This document shows positions 1 to 5,867 of a stretch of 5,867 nt of DNA, in pieces. The position numbers and the translations under genes were made by a program. Source of the DNA: Opitutia bacterium UBA977 (lineage in GTDB: Bacteria; Verrucomicrobiota; Verrucomicrobiia; Opitutales; Coraliomargaritaceae); NCBI GenBank assembly GCA_002292345.1, contig DBBT01000104.1, forward strand, positions 1-5,867, in the 5' to 3' direction. The notes under the pieces were generated by a model that saw nothing but the letters and a program-made list of their open reading frames with translations, made no database searches and was not told the DNA's origin. Position 1 is the stretch's first letter. Every line of letters starts with the position of its first letter.

Positions 1-129
1 CTTGGCGACAGTCTTTTTCGCCTTAGATGCTGGTTTCTTGGCGACAGCTTTTTTAACTGCAGACTTTTTTACAGATTTTTTAGCTACAGTTTTTTTTGCG
101 GCAGATGATTTGGTCTTCTTGATAGTCAT
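1..129 (-). CDS. Lysine/alanine-rich protein, N-terminal 43 codons only (possibly TraR/DksA-like or histone H1-like)
   Basis: Only the N-terminus is visible; the gene continues past the left edge. The 43 residues start MTIKKTKSSAAKK and consist almost wholly of Lys, Ala, Val, Ser and Thr in an irregular (A/S/V)KK(T/S/A)V pattern, with no acidic residue, so this part is strongly basic and probably unstructured. Such tracts bind DNA or RNA non-specifically. The ATG is secure: an in-frame TAA lies 24 bases upstream (154-156) with no ATG, GTG or TTG between. There is no Shine-Dalgarno motif. It begins 20 bases after the ileS stop on the same strand, so co-transcription is likely. From memory, a TraR/DksA-type zinc-finger gene often follows ileS (before lspA) in Bacteroidota and related groups, and some of these proteins carry Lys-rich N-terminal extensions. 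That makes a DksA-like protein my first guess and a histone H1-like protein the main alternative. The diagnostic C-terminal part is outside the window. Confidence 0.75.
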   Translation of the reverse strand, partial: MTIKKTKSSAAKKTVAKKSVKKSAVKKAVAKKPASKAKKTVAK

Positions 130-149
130 TGATAAGATAGAGTGGGGTG

Positions 150-2978
150 TTATTTATTAGAGTCTGAAATTTGTTTAAGTGCTTTAGCGCAACGAGGGGA
201 GACGGCGCCCCAAGTATCGGTCTCGACTAGCGCAGGCACCCAGCGCCAACTGCGTGGGCAGCGTACCCCATCAGCATGTGCGACTTCGACTGTAAGTTCG
301 GTTACAGTGGTGTCTTCGACGACTGTAACTTGAGAAAGAATAAAAAGTTCTGGTAGATCTGATTCATATTGTTTGAGGCGCGCGAACTCTGGGTCACTCA
401 GCGAGCCAGTAATCGTAGCTTTCGCGTCGAGGCTTTGTCCGATTGCTTTCTCTTGGCGGAGTTCTTCTAATCCATCGTTGAGCTTTTCGGAGAGGAAAGT
501 GCGTAGGGCACGGATGTCGCGGGCGACTTCGGGCTGATCCCACGCGTTATCCACAGAGGGCCAGCCGCTGAGTGCGATCGGTTTGTCGGTAAAGTCGCTG
601 TCGTTCTGGGCATAGCTCCATGCTTCGTCGGCTGTGTGCGGGATTAATGGCGCGACTAAGCGTGTGAATACGCTAAATATAATACTGATCGCAGTCTGTG
701 AAGAGCGGCGCAGCGGGTCATCAGGCGCACAGGTATAGAGACGATCTTTGAGGATGTCATGGTAAGTGGCCGATAGTACATTTGCGCAGAATGGATCAAT
801 GATATCCTTAAATGCGCGGTGAAATTCGTAGGCTTCGTAGGCTTCGGTAACCTTACGCACGAGTTGTGCGAGTTCGTCGAGTGCCCACTGGTCAATTGCA
901 TTGAGCTCTGCGAGTGGCACCGCATTGATGGCTGCGTCGAAATCATATAGATTACTGATCTGGAAGCGCAGGGTATTACGCATGTTGCGATAATTATTTG
1001 AAACATTGCGCACGATCTTATCGGATACGGGCACATCGCCACGGTAATCTTGCGAGCAGATCCATAGGCGTACGACGTCTGCACCGTAACTTTGGATCCA
1101 TTCAGGAAGTGACCGGGCCTCTCCGTCGCTCTTGGATAGCTTGGTGCCATCTTCTTTAACGACGAAGCCGTGAGTGAGTAGATTCTTATAAGGCGCTGCT
1201 TTGTCGGCGATGACAGAAGTCCAGAGGGAGCTTTGAAACCACCCGCGATGTTGATCACTACCTTCGAGGTAGAGGTCTGCTGGCCAGCTTAAATTGGCGC
1301 GCTTCTGCAGTACGGCGCGATGGCTAGTGCCTGAGTCGATCCAGACATCGAGTGTGTCAGTGCCAGATTTGAGTTGAGCCGCAGTTGGCCAAGTATCTGG
1401 CAAAGTGATGCCTTCGAGTAATTCGGCGGTCGTTTGCTCAAACCAAATATTAGTGCCACCTACAGCGACTTTTTTAGCAATGGCGCGGATGACGCCAGCG
1501 TCAATGAATGCTTCGCCGTCTTCATTGTAAAAGGCAGGGATAGGAACGCCCCAGGTACGCTGGCGACTGATGCACCAGTCTGGGCGGTTTTCAACAGCAG
1601 CACGGATACGTTTCTCACCCCAAGCAGGGATAAAGTTAACATCATTGAGTGCTTCGAGTGCGAGCTTGCGGTCGCCGCCCTTGTCGAGCGCGATGAACCA
1701 TTGATCCATAGCGCGGAAAATCACTGGAGTTTTGGAGCGCCAACAATGCGGGTAGCTGTGAGTGATGGTCTTCTTGGCGATTAATGCGCCGTTTTGGCCG
1801 ATGATTTTCAGTACGCCACGGTTGGCATCGCTAATTTTACCATCTTCGAGCACGGAGAGACCGACCAATTCGGCAGGCACTTGGCCATCGTCAACGTAGC
1901 AACCATTGTCATCAAGTGGACAATACACGTCGATTCCGTTGTTGATTCCGGTAATATAGTCGTCTTGACCGTGGCCTGGTGCTGTGTGCACGCAACCAGT
2001 GCCACTTTCGGTGGTGACGTAGTCCGCGAGTAGGATAGGGCTCGGACGGTCGATGAATGGGTGACGCGCTTCGAGCCTCTCCATCGCAGTGCCGAGGAAA
2101 GTATTGATTGTTTCTGCATCTTCGAGCTTGCAGGCTTCGATGACCTCATCACGCAGAGCAGAGGCGACGATAATGGTGCTTTGATTGCTGGATTTGATAG
2201 CGCTGTATTCGATCTTTGGATTCACTGAGACTGCCATGTTAGCGGGCAAGGTCCATGCTGTGGTGGTCCAGATCAGCACCGAAGCAGGCTCTTCGAGCGC
2301 GAGTACCTTGAGTGCTTCAGCGGAGAGGCCGAGCTTTACATAGATCGAAACGCTTTTGTGGTCGCGGTATTCGATCTCAGCCTCTGCTAGAGCGGTCGCG
2401 CAAGGAATTGACCAGTAAACTGGCTTTTTGCTGCGGTAAACGATATCTTTTTCAACGAAGCTGGCGAAAGTTTCGAGTTGTGTCGCTTCGTAATCTGGGT
2501 GGATCGTCCAATATTCGTTGTCCCAATCGGCTAAAACACCGAGGCGTTTGAACTGCTCGCGCTGGCTAAGACGGTATTTGTCGGCAAATTTTGCGCAGGC
2601 TTCACGCACTTCGAGCGCGGTGTAGTCGGTGCGTCCGGTCTCTTGTAGTTCACGAGAGACTTTGTGCTCGATTGGTAAGCCATGACTGTCCCAACCTGGA
2701 ATATAAGGGGCGTTGTAGCCCTGCATCCATTTAAATCGTAAGATAGTGTCCTTCAACGTCTTATTGAGGGCGTGACCGAGATGCAGGTCGCCGTTGGTAA
2801 ACGGTGGTCCGTCGTGCAAAATGAAGGTTGGACCCACAGCATTCTTCGCTTGAATTTTGCCGTAAAGGTCAAGTTTTTCCCAGTGCTCAATACGAGCGGG
2901 TTCGCGTTCAACCAGGTTGCCGCGCATTGGGAAGGCGGTTTCTGGGAGGTTGAGCGTATTTTTGAGGTCTAGAGCCAT
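150..2978 (-). CDS. ileS: Isoleucyl-tRNA synthetase (class I aminoacyl-tRNA synthetase, bacterial type)
   Basis: This cytoplasmic enzyme charges tRNA-Ile with isoleucine using ATP and hydrolyses mischarged Val-tRNA. It is complete at 942 residues, the usual bacterial IleS length. The N-terminal catalytic half shows GPPFTNGDLHLGHA, with the HIGH-type motif HLGH at residues 66-69. The inserted CP1 editing domain shows WTTTAWTLPAN (237-247) and GTGCVHTAPGHGQDDY (326-341). WCISRQRTWGVP (468-479), EGSDQHRGWF (572-581) and the KMSKS-type loop KLSKS (613-617) complete the active site. The anticodon-binding helical domain follows, around 690-850. The C-terminal zinc-binding module is altered: the expected four cysteines read Cys907, Ser910, Ser927, Cys930. 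The start is fixed by an in-frame TAA two codons upstream (TAA ATA ATG). No Shine-Dalgarno motif is seen. It diverges from the antiporter gene and probably leads an operon with the Lys-rich gene. Identity is certain; the state of the zinc module is the one oddity. Confidence 0.98.
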   Translation of the reverse strand: MALDLKNTLNLPETAFPMRGNLVEREPARIEHWEKLDLYGKIQAKNAVGPTFILHDGPPFTNGDLHLGHALNKTLKDTILRFKWMQGYNAPYIPGWDSHGLPIEHKVSRELQETGRTDYTALEVREACAKFADKYRLSQREQFKRLGVLADWDNEYWTIHPDYEATQLETFASFVEKDIVYRSKKPVYWSIPCATALAEAEIEYRDHKSVSIYVKLGLSAEALKVLALEEPASVLIWTTTAWTLPANMAVSVNPKIEYSAIKSSNQSTIIVASALRDEVIEACKLEDAETINTFLGTAMERLEARHPFIDRPSPILLADYVTTESGTGCVHTAPGHGQDDYITGINNGIDVYCPLDDNGCYVDDGQVPAELVGLSVLEDGKISDANRGVLKIIGQNGALIAKKTITHSYPHCWRSKTPVIFRAMDQWFIALDKGGDRKLALEALNDVNFIPAWGEKRIRAAVENRPDWCISRQRTWGVPIPAFYNEDGEAFIDAGVIRAIAKKVAVGGTNIWFEQTTAELLEGITLPDTWPTAAQLKSGTDTLDVWIDSGTSHRAVLQKRANLSWPADLYLEGSDQHRGWFQSSLWTSVIADKAAPYKNLLTHGFVVKEDGTKLSKSDGEARSLPEWIQSYGADVVRLWICSQDYRGDVPVSDKIVRNVSNNYRNMRNTLRFQISNLYDFDAAINAVPLAELNAIDQWALDELAQLVRKVTEAYEAYEFHRAFKDIIDPFCANVLSATYHDILKDRLYTCAPDDPLRRSSQTAISIIFSVFTRLVAPLIPHTADEAWSYAQNDSDFTDKPIALSGWPSVDNAWDQPEVARDIRALRTFLSEKLNDGLEELRQEKAIGQSLDAKATITGSLSDPEFARLKQYESDLPELFILSQVTVVEDTTVTELTVEVAHADGVRCPRSWRWVPALVETDTWGAVSPRCAKALKQISDSNK

Positions 2979-3011
2979 TATTTAGATACCGAGGGCCATT
3001 TAAAAACGGCG

Positions 3012-3039
3012 AATGTGTTTTTTTGACTTCTCAAGTCAA
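3012..3039 (-). promoter_or_regulatory. Candidate ileS promoter
   Basis: On the minus strand TTGACT (3039 down to 3034) matches the -35 consensus at five of six bases. Sixteen bases on, CACATT (3017 down to 3012) matches the -10 consensus at only three of six. Transcription would begin near 3005, giving a leader of about 27 bases before the ileS ATG. The -35 lies in one arm of the inverted repeat. The weak -10 makes this tentative. Confidence 0.25.
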
Positions 3040-3046
3040 GCACACA
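3014..3046. repeat. Imperfect inverted repeat in the divergent intergenic region
   Basis: The inner arms TTGACTT (3023-3029) and AAGTCAA (3033-3039) are perfect complements around a three-base centre CTC. The outer arms TGTGT (3014-3018) and ACACA (3042-3046) also pair, with an asymmetric unpaired stretch between (TTTT on the left, GC on the right). Twelve base pairs in total can form. It lies between two divergent genes and has no T-run on the 3' side in either direction, so it is not a terminator. It could be an operator for a dimeric regulator, or simply two overlapping divergent -35 elements. Confidence 0.6.
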
Positions 3047-3050
3047 GAAT
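3023..3050 (+). promoter_or_regulatory. Candidate promoter for the antiporter gene
   Basis: TTGACT (3023-3028, five of six to the -35 consensus) is followed after 16 bases by CAGAAT (3045-3050, four of six to the -10 consensus). Transcription would begin near 3057, giving a leader of about 73 bases. The -35 lies in the left arm of the inverted repeat, and the spacer covers the right arm. This is inference from consensus only, and sigma-70 rules may be looser in this lineage. Confidence 0.35.
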
Positions 3051-3129
3051 TTTCTCGCAGATGTTTAGCTTTCGCGCTTGTTAGGTTGCGCTCGATCAGG
3101 CACCTGCTGAGCCTTTCTTTTAAAATCCA

Positions 3130-4140
3130 ATGACACTCGCACTTATTAGTCTTCCGTATCCCGATCTCCCTTTATTAGCGCTCTTGGCTATTTCGCTGGT
3201 GGGATTTGTTGCGCTGGCTTTCGGCGGCGATTGGTTGACCCGTGGTGCCGTAGCGATTTCGAGTAACTTGAAGATAAATCCAGTGGTCATTGGCCTAACT
3301 GTGGTTTCGATTGCAACCTCGATGCCTGAAATGGCGACTTCGCTGACGGCTGCTAAGGATAATCCTGGCATAGCGTTGGGCAATATCCTCGGTAGTAACA
3401 TTGCCAACATCGGCCTGATCCTGGGAATCGCTGCAATGATCGCGCCGCTAAAGATCCACTTGCGGTTGATTCGTCGTGAGGTGCCGATCCTGATTTTGGT
3501 CACGCTGTTATTTGCTTTGTTTGCGCTTGGCGGTGGGTTTCAGCGCGTTGAGGGCATCGTCTTGCTTGGGCTGACAGTGGTCTATCTAATTTATATCGTG
3601 CATAGTGCCAAGCAGCAGGATTCTCAAGTAGTTGCAGATGAGTTCGCCAAAAGCGCTAAGCAGGTTCAGCATAAATCGACGATCAAGGCTTTGTTGATTG
3701 TTGCACTGGGTGCTGCTGCGTTGGCCTTCGGGGCGAATTTACTGGTTGCTACAAGCGTCGAGATTGCGACTCGGATGGGCATCAGTGATTTGTTTATCGG
3801 CCTCTCGATCGTAGCGATTGGCACGAGTTTGCCAGAGTTGGCCGCTTCGATCGCCGCGGTGCGCGCAGGGCATGGTGATTTGTGTGCGGGTAATATCGTT
3901 GGCTCCAACTTGTTTAATATGCTGCTGATCGGTGGCGGTGCGTCGACTCTTGCCGGTATGGATGTACACGATGAATTACTACTGATTGAGTTTCCCGCAC
4001 TCGTGCTACTTTCAGTGCTGCTTCTATGGATATTTAAGAGCGGACATACCGTCAGCCGAGGCGAGGGTTCGCTCTTGCTTTTGCTATACCTTGCGATTCT
4101 GTCGATTTCAGGCCTTTCGCAATTTGGCTATCTTTTCTAA
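3130..4140 (+). CDS. CaCA-family sodium/calcium antiporter, YrbG type
   Basis: This inner-membrane cation/Ca2+ exchanger probably uses the sodium (or proton) gradient to export calcium. The 336-residue length fits bacterial YrbG-like exchangers. Two homologous halves are visible. Alpha-1 has [17 protein letters not shown] (55-71) and [11 protein letters not shown] (84-94). Alpha-2 has [17 protein letters not shown] (224-240) and [10 protein letters not shown] (254-263). About ten hydrophobic segments can be drawn, roughly at 13-35, 50-74, 80-104, 117-135, 139-158, 185-205, 218-242, 250-273, 281-302 and 313-331. A hydrophilic loop (159-184) joins the halves. Glu67 and Glu236 are the expected central ion ligands, and Asn93 and Asn263 are the paired polar positions. 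Asn at the second position is, by analogy with NCKX mutants, expected to give K+-independent exchange. The start is fixed by an in-frame TAA at 3121-3123. No Shine-Dalgarno motif is seen. gpmI follows after 34 bases. Family assignment is firm; transported ions are inferred. Confidence 0.93.
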   Translation: MTLALISLPYPDLPLLALLAISLVGFVALAFGGDWLTRGAVAISSNLKINPVVIGLTVVSIATSMPEMATSLTAAKDNPGIALGNILGSNIANIGLILGIAAMIAPLKIHLRLIRREVPILILVTLLFALFALGGGFQRVEGIVLLGLTVVYLIYIVHSAKQQDSQVVADEFAKSAKQVQHKSTIKALLIVALGAAALAFGANLLVATSVEIATRMGISDLFIGLSIVAIGTSLPELAASIAAVRAGHGDLCAGNIVGSNLFNMLLIGGGASTLAGMDVHDELLLIEFPALVLLSVLLLWIFKSGHTVSRGEGSLLLLLYLAILSISGLSQFGYLF

Positions 4141-4153
4141 CAAATTCTAGAAT
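4124..4153 (+). promoter_or_regulatory. Candidate internal promoter for gpmI
   Basis: TTGGCT (4124-4129, four of six to the -35 consensus) lies within the last codons of the antiporter gene. After 18 bases comes TAGAAT (4148-4153), which differs from TATAAT at one base. Transcription would begin near 4160, leaving only about 15 bases before the gpmI ATG. It overlaps the 14-bp palindrome. It would let gpmI be expressed independently of the antiporter, as expected for a glycolytic gene, but the support is consensus matching only. Confidence 0.3.
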
Positions 4154-4155
4154 TT
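4142..4155. repeat. Perfect 14-bp palindrome between the antiporter gene and gpmI
   Basis: AAATTCTAGAATTT is its own reverse complement and starts two bases after the antiporter stop codon. With no loop it is a poor RNA hairpin. A DNA site for a dimeric protein is possible, and so is chance in AT-rich spacer. It coincides with the candidate gpmI -10 element. Confidence 0.5.
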
Positions 4156-4174
4156 TCATACCAAAACATCACTT

Positions 4175-5752
4175 ATGCCTGATTCCTATCAACCAGTAGT
4201 CCTTATTATCCGTGACGGGTGGGGGGAGAATCATAATTCGGAGCAGGACTCTTATAATGCGGTGAAGCTTGCCAAGACACCTTGCGCGGACCGCCTAACC
4301 GCTGAGTGGCCTCGCACTGAGATCATGGCATGTGGGCTGGATGTGGGTCTGCCAGTCGGTATCATGGGCAACTCTGAAGTCGGTCACCAAAACATCGGTG
4401 CTGGTCGTGTAGTAGATCAAGAGCTCGTCCGTATCAACAAGGGGATCGAAACAGGTTCGGTGAAGGATAGCGTTACATTTAAGGCATCGCTTGCCAATGT
4501 TAAGGCTCAGGGCACTGCGCTGCACCTCATGGGCCTCGTGTCTGACGCAGGCGTGCACGCGATGCTGGAGCATATCTACGGTTTGATCCGAATTGCCAAA
4601 GACGAAGGTATTCAAGAGCTCTATTTGCATGCTTTTACGGATGGTCGCGACACTGGGCCATTTAGTGGCAGGCAATTCATCAAAGAAGTTGAAGCCGAAA
4701 TGGCGAAGATCGGCCTCGGCAAGATTGCATCGCTGTCTGGTCGCTACTGGGCGATGGATCGAGACAACCGCTGGGATCGTGTACAGCGCGCATACGACTG
4801 CCTCACTGGTCGCACTATTGAAAGCACTGCCACTTCTGCTGAAGCGGCTATTCAATACCAATACGACCATCCAGAGACACCTGGCACCAAGGGTGACGAA
4901 TTTTGCCCGCCAACCGCAGTGCTCGACAAAGATGGTAAGCCTGTTGCGACGATTGCGCAGGGTGACTCGGTTATCTTCTGTAACTTCCGTGGCGACCGTC
5001 CGCGTGAATTGACCCGTGCATTTATCCAAGACGATTTTGATAGTTTCGATCGCGGCGAGAAGCTCGACATTCACTTCTCGACATTGAGCGAATACCAAAA
5101 GGGCCTCTGCGATAACATCATTTTCTTCAAGCCTGAGAAGATGAAGGATATTCTCGCGAGCTACCTCTCTGATCAGGGCATCCCACAGTTCCGCTGCGCG
5201 GAAACGGAAAAATTTCCACACGTCACATTCTTTTTCAACGATTACCGTGAAGAGCCGTTCCCAGGCGAAGACCGTGCGCTTATCCCGAGCCGCAAGGATT
5301 GCGCGACTTACGATGAGAAGCCGGAAATGTCGGCCTACGGCATTCGTGATGCAGCTGTCGAAGCGATCAAATCCGGCAAGTACGGCCTAGTCGTAGTGAA
5401 TTTCGCAAATCCTGACATGGTTGGTCACACGGGTGTGATCAAGGCCTGTATCAAAGCATGTGAGATCGTCGATGGTTGCGTGCAGGATTTACTCGATGCG
5501 GTGGACACCGTTAGTGGCCATGCAGTGATCACTGCAGATCATGGCAACTCCGATCAGCTCTGGAACCCCGAGAACGACGGCCCGCACACGGCGCACACGC
5601 TCAATCCAGTTGAGATCGTTGTTTACGGTGGAGCCTGCAAGGGACGTGCGATTGCCGAGGGCGGCGCATTGGGCGACATCGCTCCAACGATCCTTGAATT
5701 GATGGGACTCGAACAGCCTGAAGCGATGACAGGTAACTGTCTGCTGAAGTAA
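4175..5752 (+). CDS. gpmI: 2,3-bisphosphoglycerate-independent phosphoglycerate mutase (iPGM)
   Basis: This cytoplasmic alkaline-phosphatase-superfamily enzyme interconverts 3- and 2-phosphoglycerate in glycolysis and gluconeogenesis through a phosphoserine intermediate, using two divalent metal ions (usually Mn2+). At 525 residues it is slightly longer than the usual 510 or so. Visible motifs in order are DGWG (14-17), [14 protein letters not shown] (65-78), DGRDTGP (156-162), [15 protein letters not shown] (188-202), FRGDRPREL (271-279), [12 protein letters not shown] (344-355), NPDMVGHTG (412-420), TADHGN (453-458) and HTAHTLNP (471-478). The nucleophile is Ser67. The metal ligands expected from known iPGM structures are all present: Asp414, His418 and His474 for one site; Asp14, Ser67, Asp455 and His456 for the other. 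Arg158, Arg190, Arg196, Arg272, Arg275 and Lys346 fit the substrate-binding set. The start is fixed by an in-frame TAG at 4148-4150 with no alternative start codon between. No Shine-Dalgarno motif is seen. It may be co-transcribed with the antiporter gene and is followed by a terminator. Confidence 0.97.
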   Translation: MPDSYQPVVLIIRDGWGENHNSEQDSYNAVKLAKTPCADRLTAEWPRTEIMACGLDVGLPVGIMGNSEVGHQNIGAGRVVDQELVRINKGIETGSVKDSVTFKASLANVKAQGTALHLMGLVSDAGVHAMLEHIYGLIRIAKDEGIQELYLHAFTDGRDTGPFSGRQFIKEVEAEMAKIGLGKIASLSGRYWAMDRDNRWDRVQRAYDCLTGRTIESTATSAEAAIQYQYDHPETPGTKGDEFCPPTAVLDKDGKPVATIAQGDSVIFCNFRGDRPRELTRAFIQDDFDSFDRGEKLDIHFSTLSEYQKGLCDNIIFFKPEKMKDILASYLSDQGIPQFRCAETEKFPHVTFFFNDYREEPFPGEDRALIPSRKDCATYDEKPEMSAYGIRDAAVEAIKSGKYGLVVVNFANPDMVGHTGVIKACIKACEIVDGCVQDLLDAVDTVSGHAVITADHGNSDQLWNPENDGPHTAHTLNPVEIVVYGGACKGRAIAEGGALGDIAPTILELMGLEQPEAMTGNCLLK

Positions 5753-5772
5753 CTCAGGCTCATTTTTAATCC

Positions 5773-5811
5773 AAAGCCAGGCTTTCTCGATGTGGATGCC
5801 GGGCTTTTTTG
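5773..5811 (+). terminator. Rho-independent terminator after gpmI
   Basis: AAAGCC (5773-5778) pairs with GGCTTT (5802-5807). After one A/G mismatch, GGC (5780-5782) pairs with GCC (5798-5800), leaving a 15-base loop. A run of six T (5805-5810) closes the 3' side. A smaller alternative hairpin, AAAGC-CAG-GCTTT, lies inside at 5773-5785. It starts 21 bases after the gpmI stop codon, as expected for the end of this transcript. Confidence 0.75.
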
Positions 5812-5840
5812 TTGTTTCGAGCAGGGGCTATACGCAGACA

Positions 5841-5867
5841 CAAAAAAGCCCTTCCAGTTACGAAAGG
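5841..5867 (-). terminator. Probable terminator of a convergent gene, cut by the right edge
   Basis: Read on the minus strand, the end of the window gives CCTT (5867-5864), a ten-base loop, AAGG (5853-5850), then GCTTTTTTG: a short stem followed by six T. The stem probably extends beyond the edge. This is the form of an intrinsic terminator for a gene reading leftward from outside the window. The same hairpin could also act on the plus strand as a back-up for gpmI if an A/T-rich flank follows. Confidence 0.5.

Noticed and set aside
142..333. Short plus-strand open frame over the ileS 3' end
   Set aside because: It is antisense to the IleS zinc module, low in complexity and without any start signal or family resemblance.
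613..623. KLSKS followed by DGEARS in IleS as a catalytic defect
   Set aside because: Leu for Met in the KMSKS loop is a common tolerated variant. Both lysines and serines are kept, and the flanking residues vary within the family.
656..1258. 200-codon open frame in another frame of ileS, same strand
   Set aside because: It overlaps conserved IleS sequence, including the KLSKS region, and its translation looks like random sequence. No frameshift in ileS is needed to explain it.
3090..3121. Small hairpin (GCTC...GAGC with inner CAG/CTG) followed by CTTTCTTTT in the antiporter leader, read as an attenuator
   Set aside because: The stem is short, broken by an internal loop, and the T-run is interrupted. 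No leader peptide or alternative structure supports attenuation.
2979..3129. T-box or other riboswitch leader for ileS
   Set aside because: The ileS leader is too short for a T-box on the proposed promoter. No T-box core sequence, specifier loop or terminator/antiterminator pair is visible.
4295..5221. Long open frame (308 codons) on the strand opposite gpmI
   Set aside because: It lies wholly inside gpmI, whose protein is conserved motif by motif. The antisense translation shows no recognisable domain. It is a codon-usage shadow.
1..5867. An undescribed multi-gene system, mobile element, CRISPR array or RNA gene
   Set aside because: Nearly all of the window is accounted for by four genes, three of them conserved housekeeping or transport genes. 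There are no terminal repeats, transposase, spacer-repeat pattern or tRNA/rRNA-like segment, and no uncoded stretch exceeds 151 bases.

Overview
This window carries housekeeping genes from a Gram-negative-type bacterium of moderate GC content. My best guess at lineage is Verrucomicrobiota (Opitutae/Puniceicoccales-like). That rests on remembered gene order (ileS followed by a short gene with a lysine/alanine-rich N-terminus) and on the character of the proteins, not on a search, so treat it as tentative. I found no mobile element, CRISPR array, tRNA, rRNA, phage gene or defence system, and no convincing novel system. The points worth a second look are at the level of residues and signals.

Left part (minus strand). 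Isoleucyl-tRNA synthetase (ileS) is complete and fills about half of the window. Twenty bases beyond its stop, in the same direction, a second gene begins and runs off the left edge. Only its first 43 codons are visible, encoding a very basic Lys/Ala/Val/Ser/Thr tract. The spacing suggests one operon. The visible part resembles either the lysine-rich extension seen on some TraR/DksA-type proteins or a histone H1-like protein.

Middle. A 151-base divergent intergenic region separates ileS from a plus-strand gene. It contains an imperfect inverted repeat whose two arms each offer a TTGACT -35-like hexamer, one per strand. It may hold back-to-back promoters or an operator.

Right part (plus strand). 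A CaCA-family sodium/calcium antiporter of the YrbG type, with both alpha repeats present, is followed after 34 bases by gpmI, the cofactor-independent phosphoglycerate mutase, with all expected metal ligands. The two may be co-transcribed, but a promoter-like sequence and a 14-bp palindrome sit in the short gap, so gpmI may also have its own start. A terminator hairpin follows gpmI. The last 27 bases look like the end of a second terminator belonging to a convergent gene beyond the right edge.

Functional links are loose: translation (ileS), possible regulation or nucleoid function (the Lys-rich protein), ion homeostasis (antiporter) and glycolysis/gluconeogenesis (gpmI). A feature shared by all four starts is that each is fixed by an upstream in-frame stop codon, yet none is preceded by a recognisable Shine-Dalgarno sequence.
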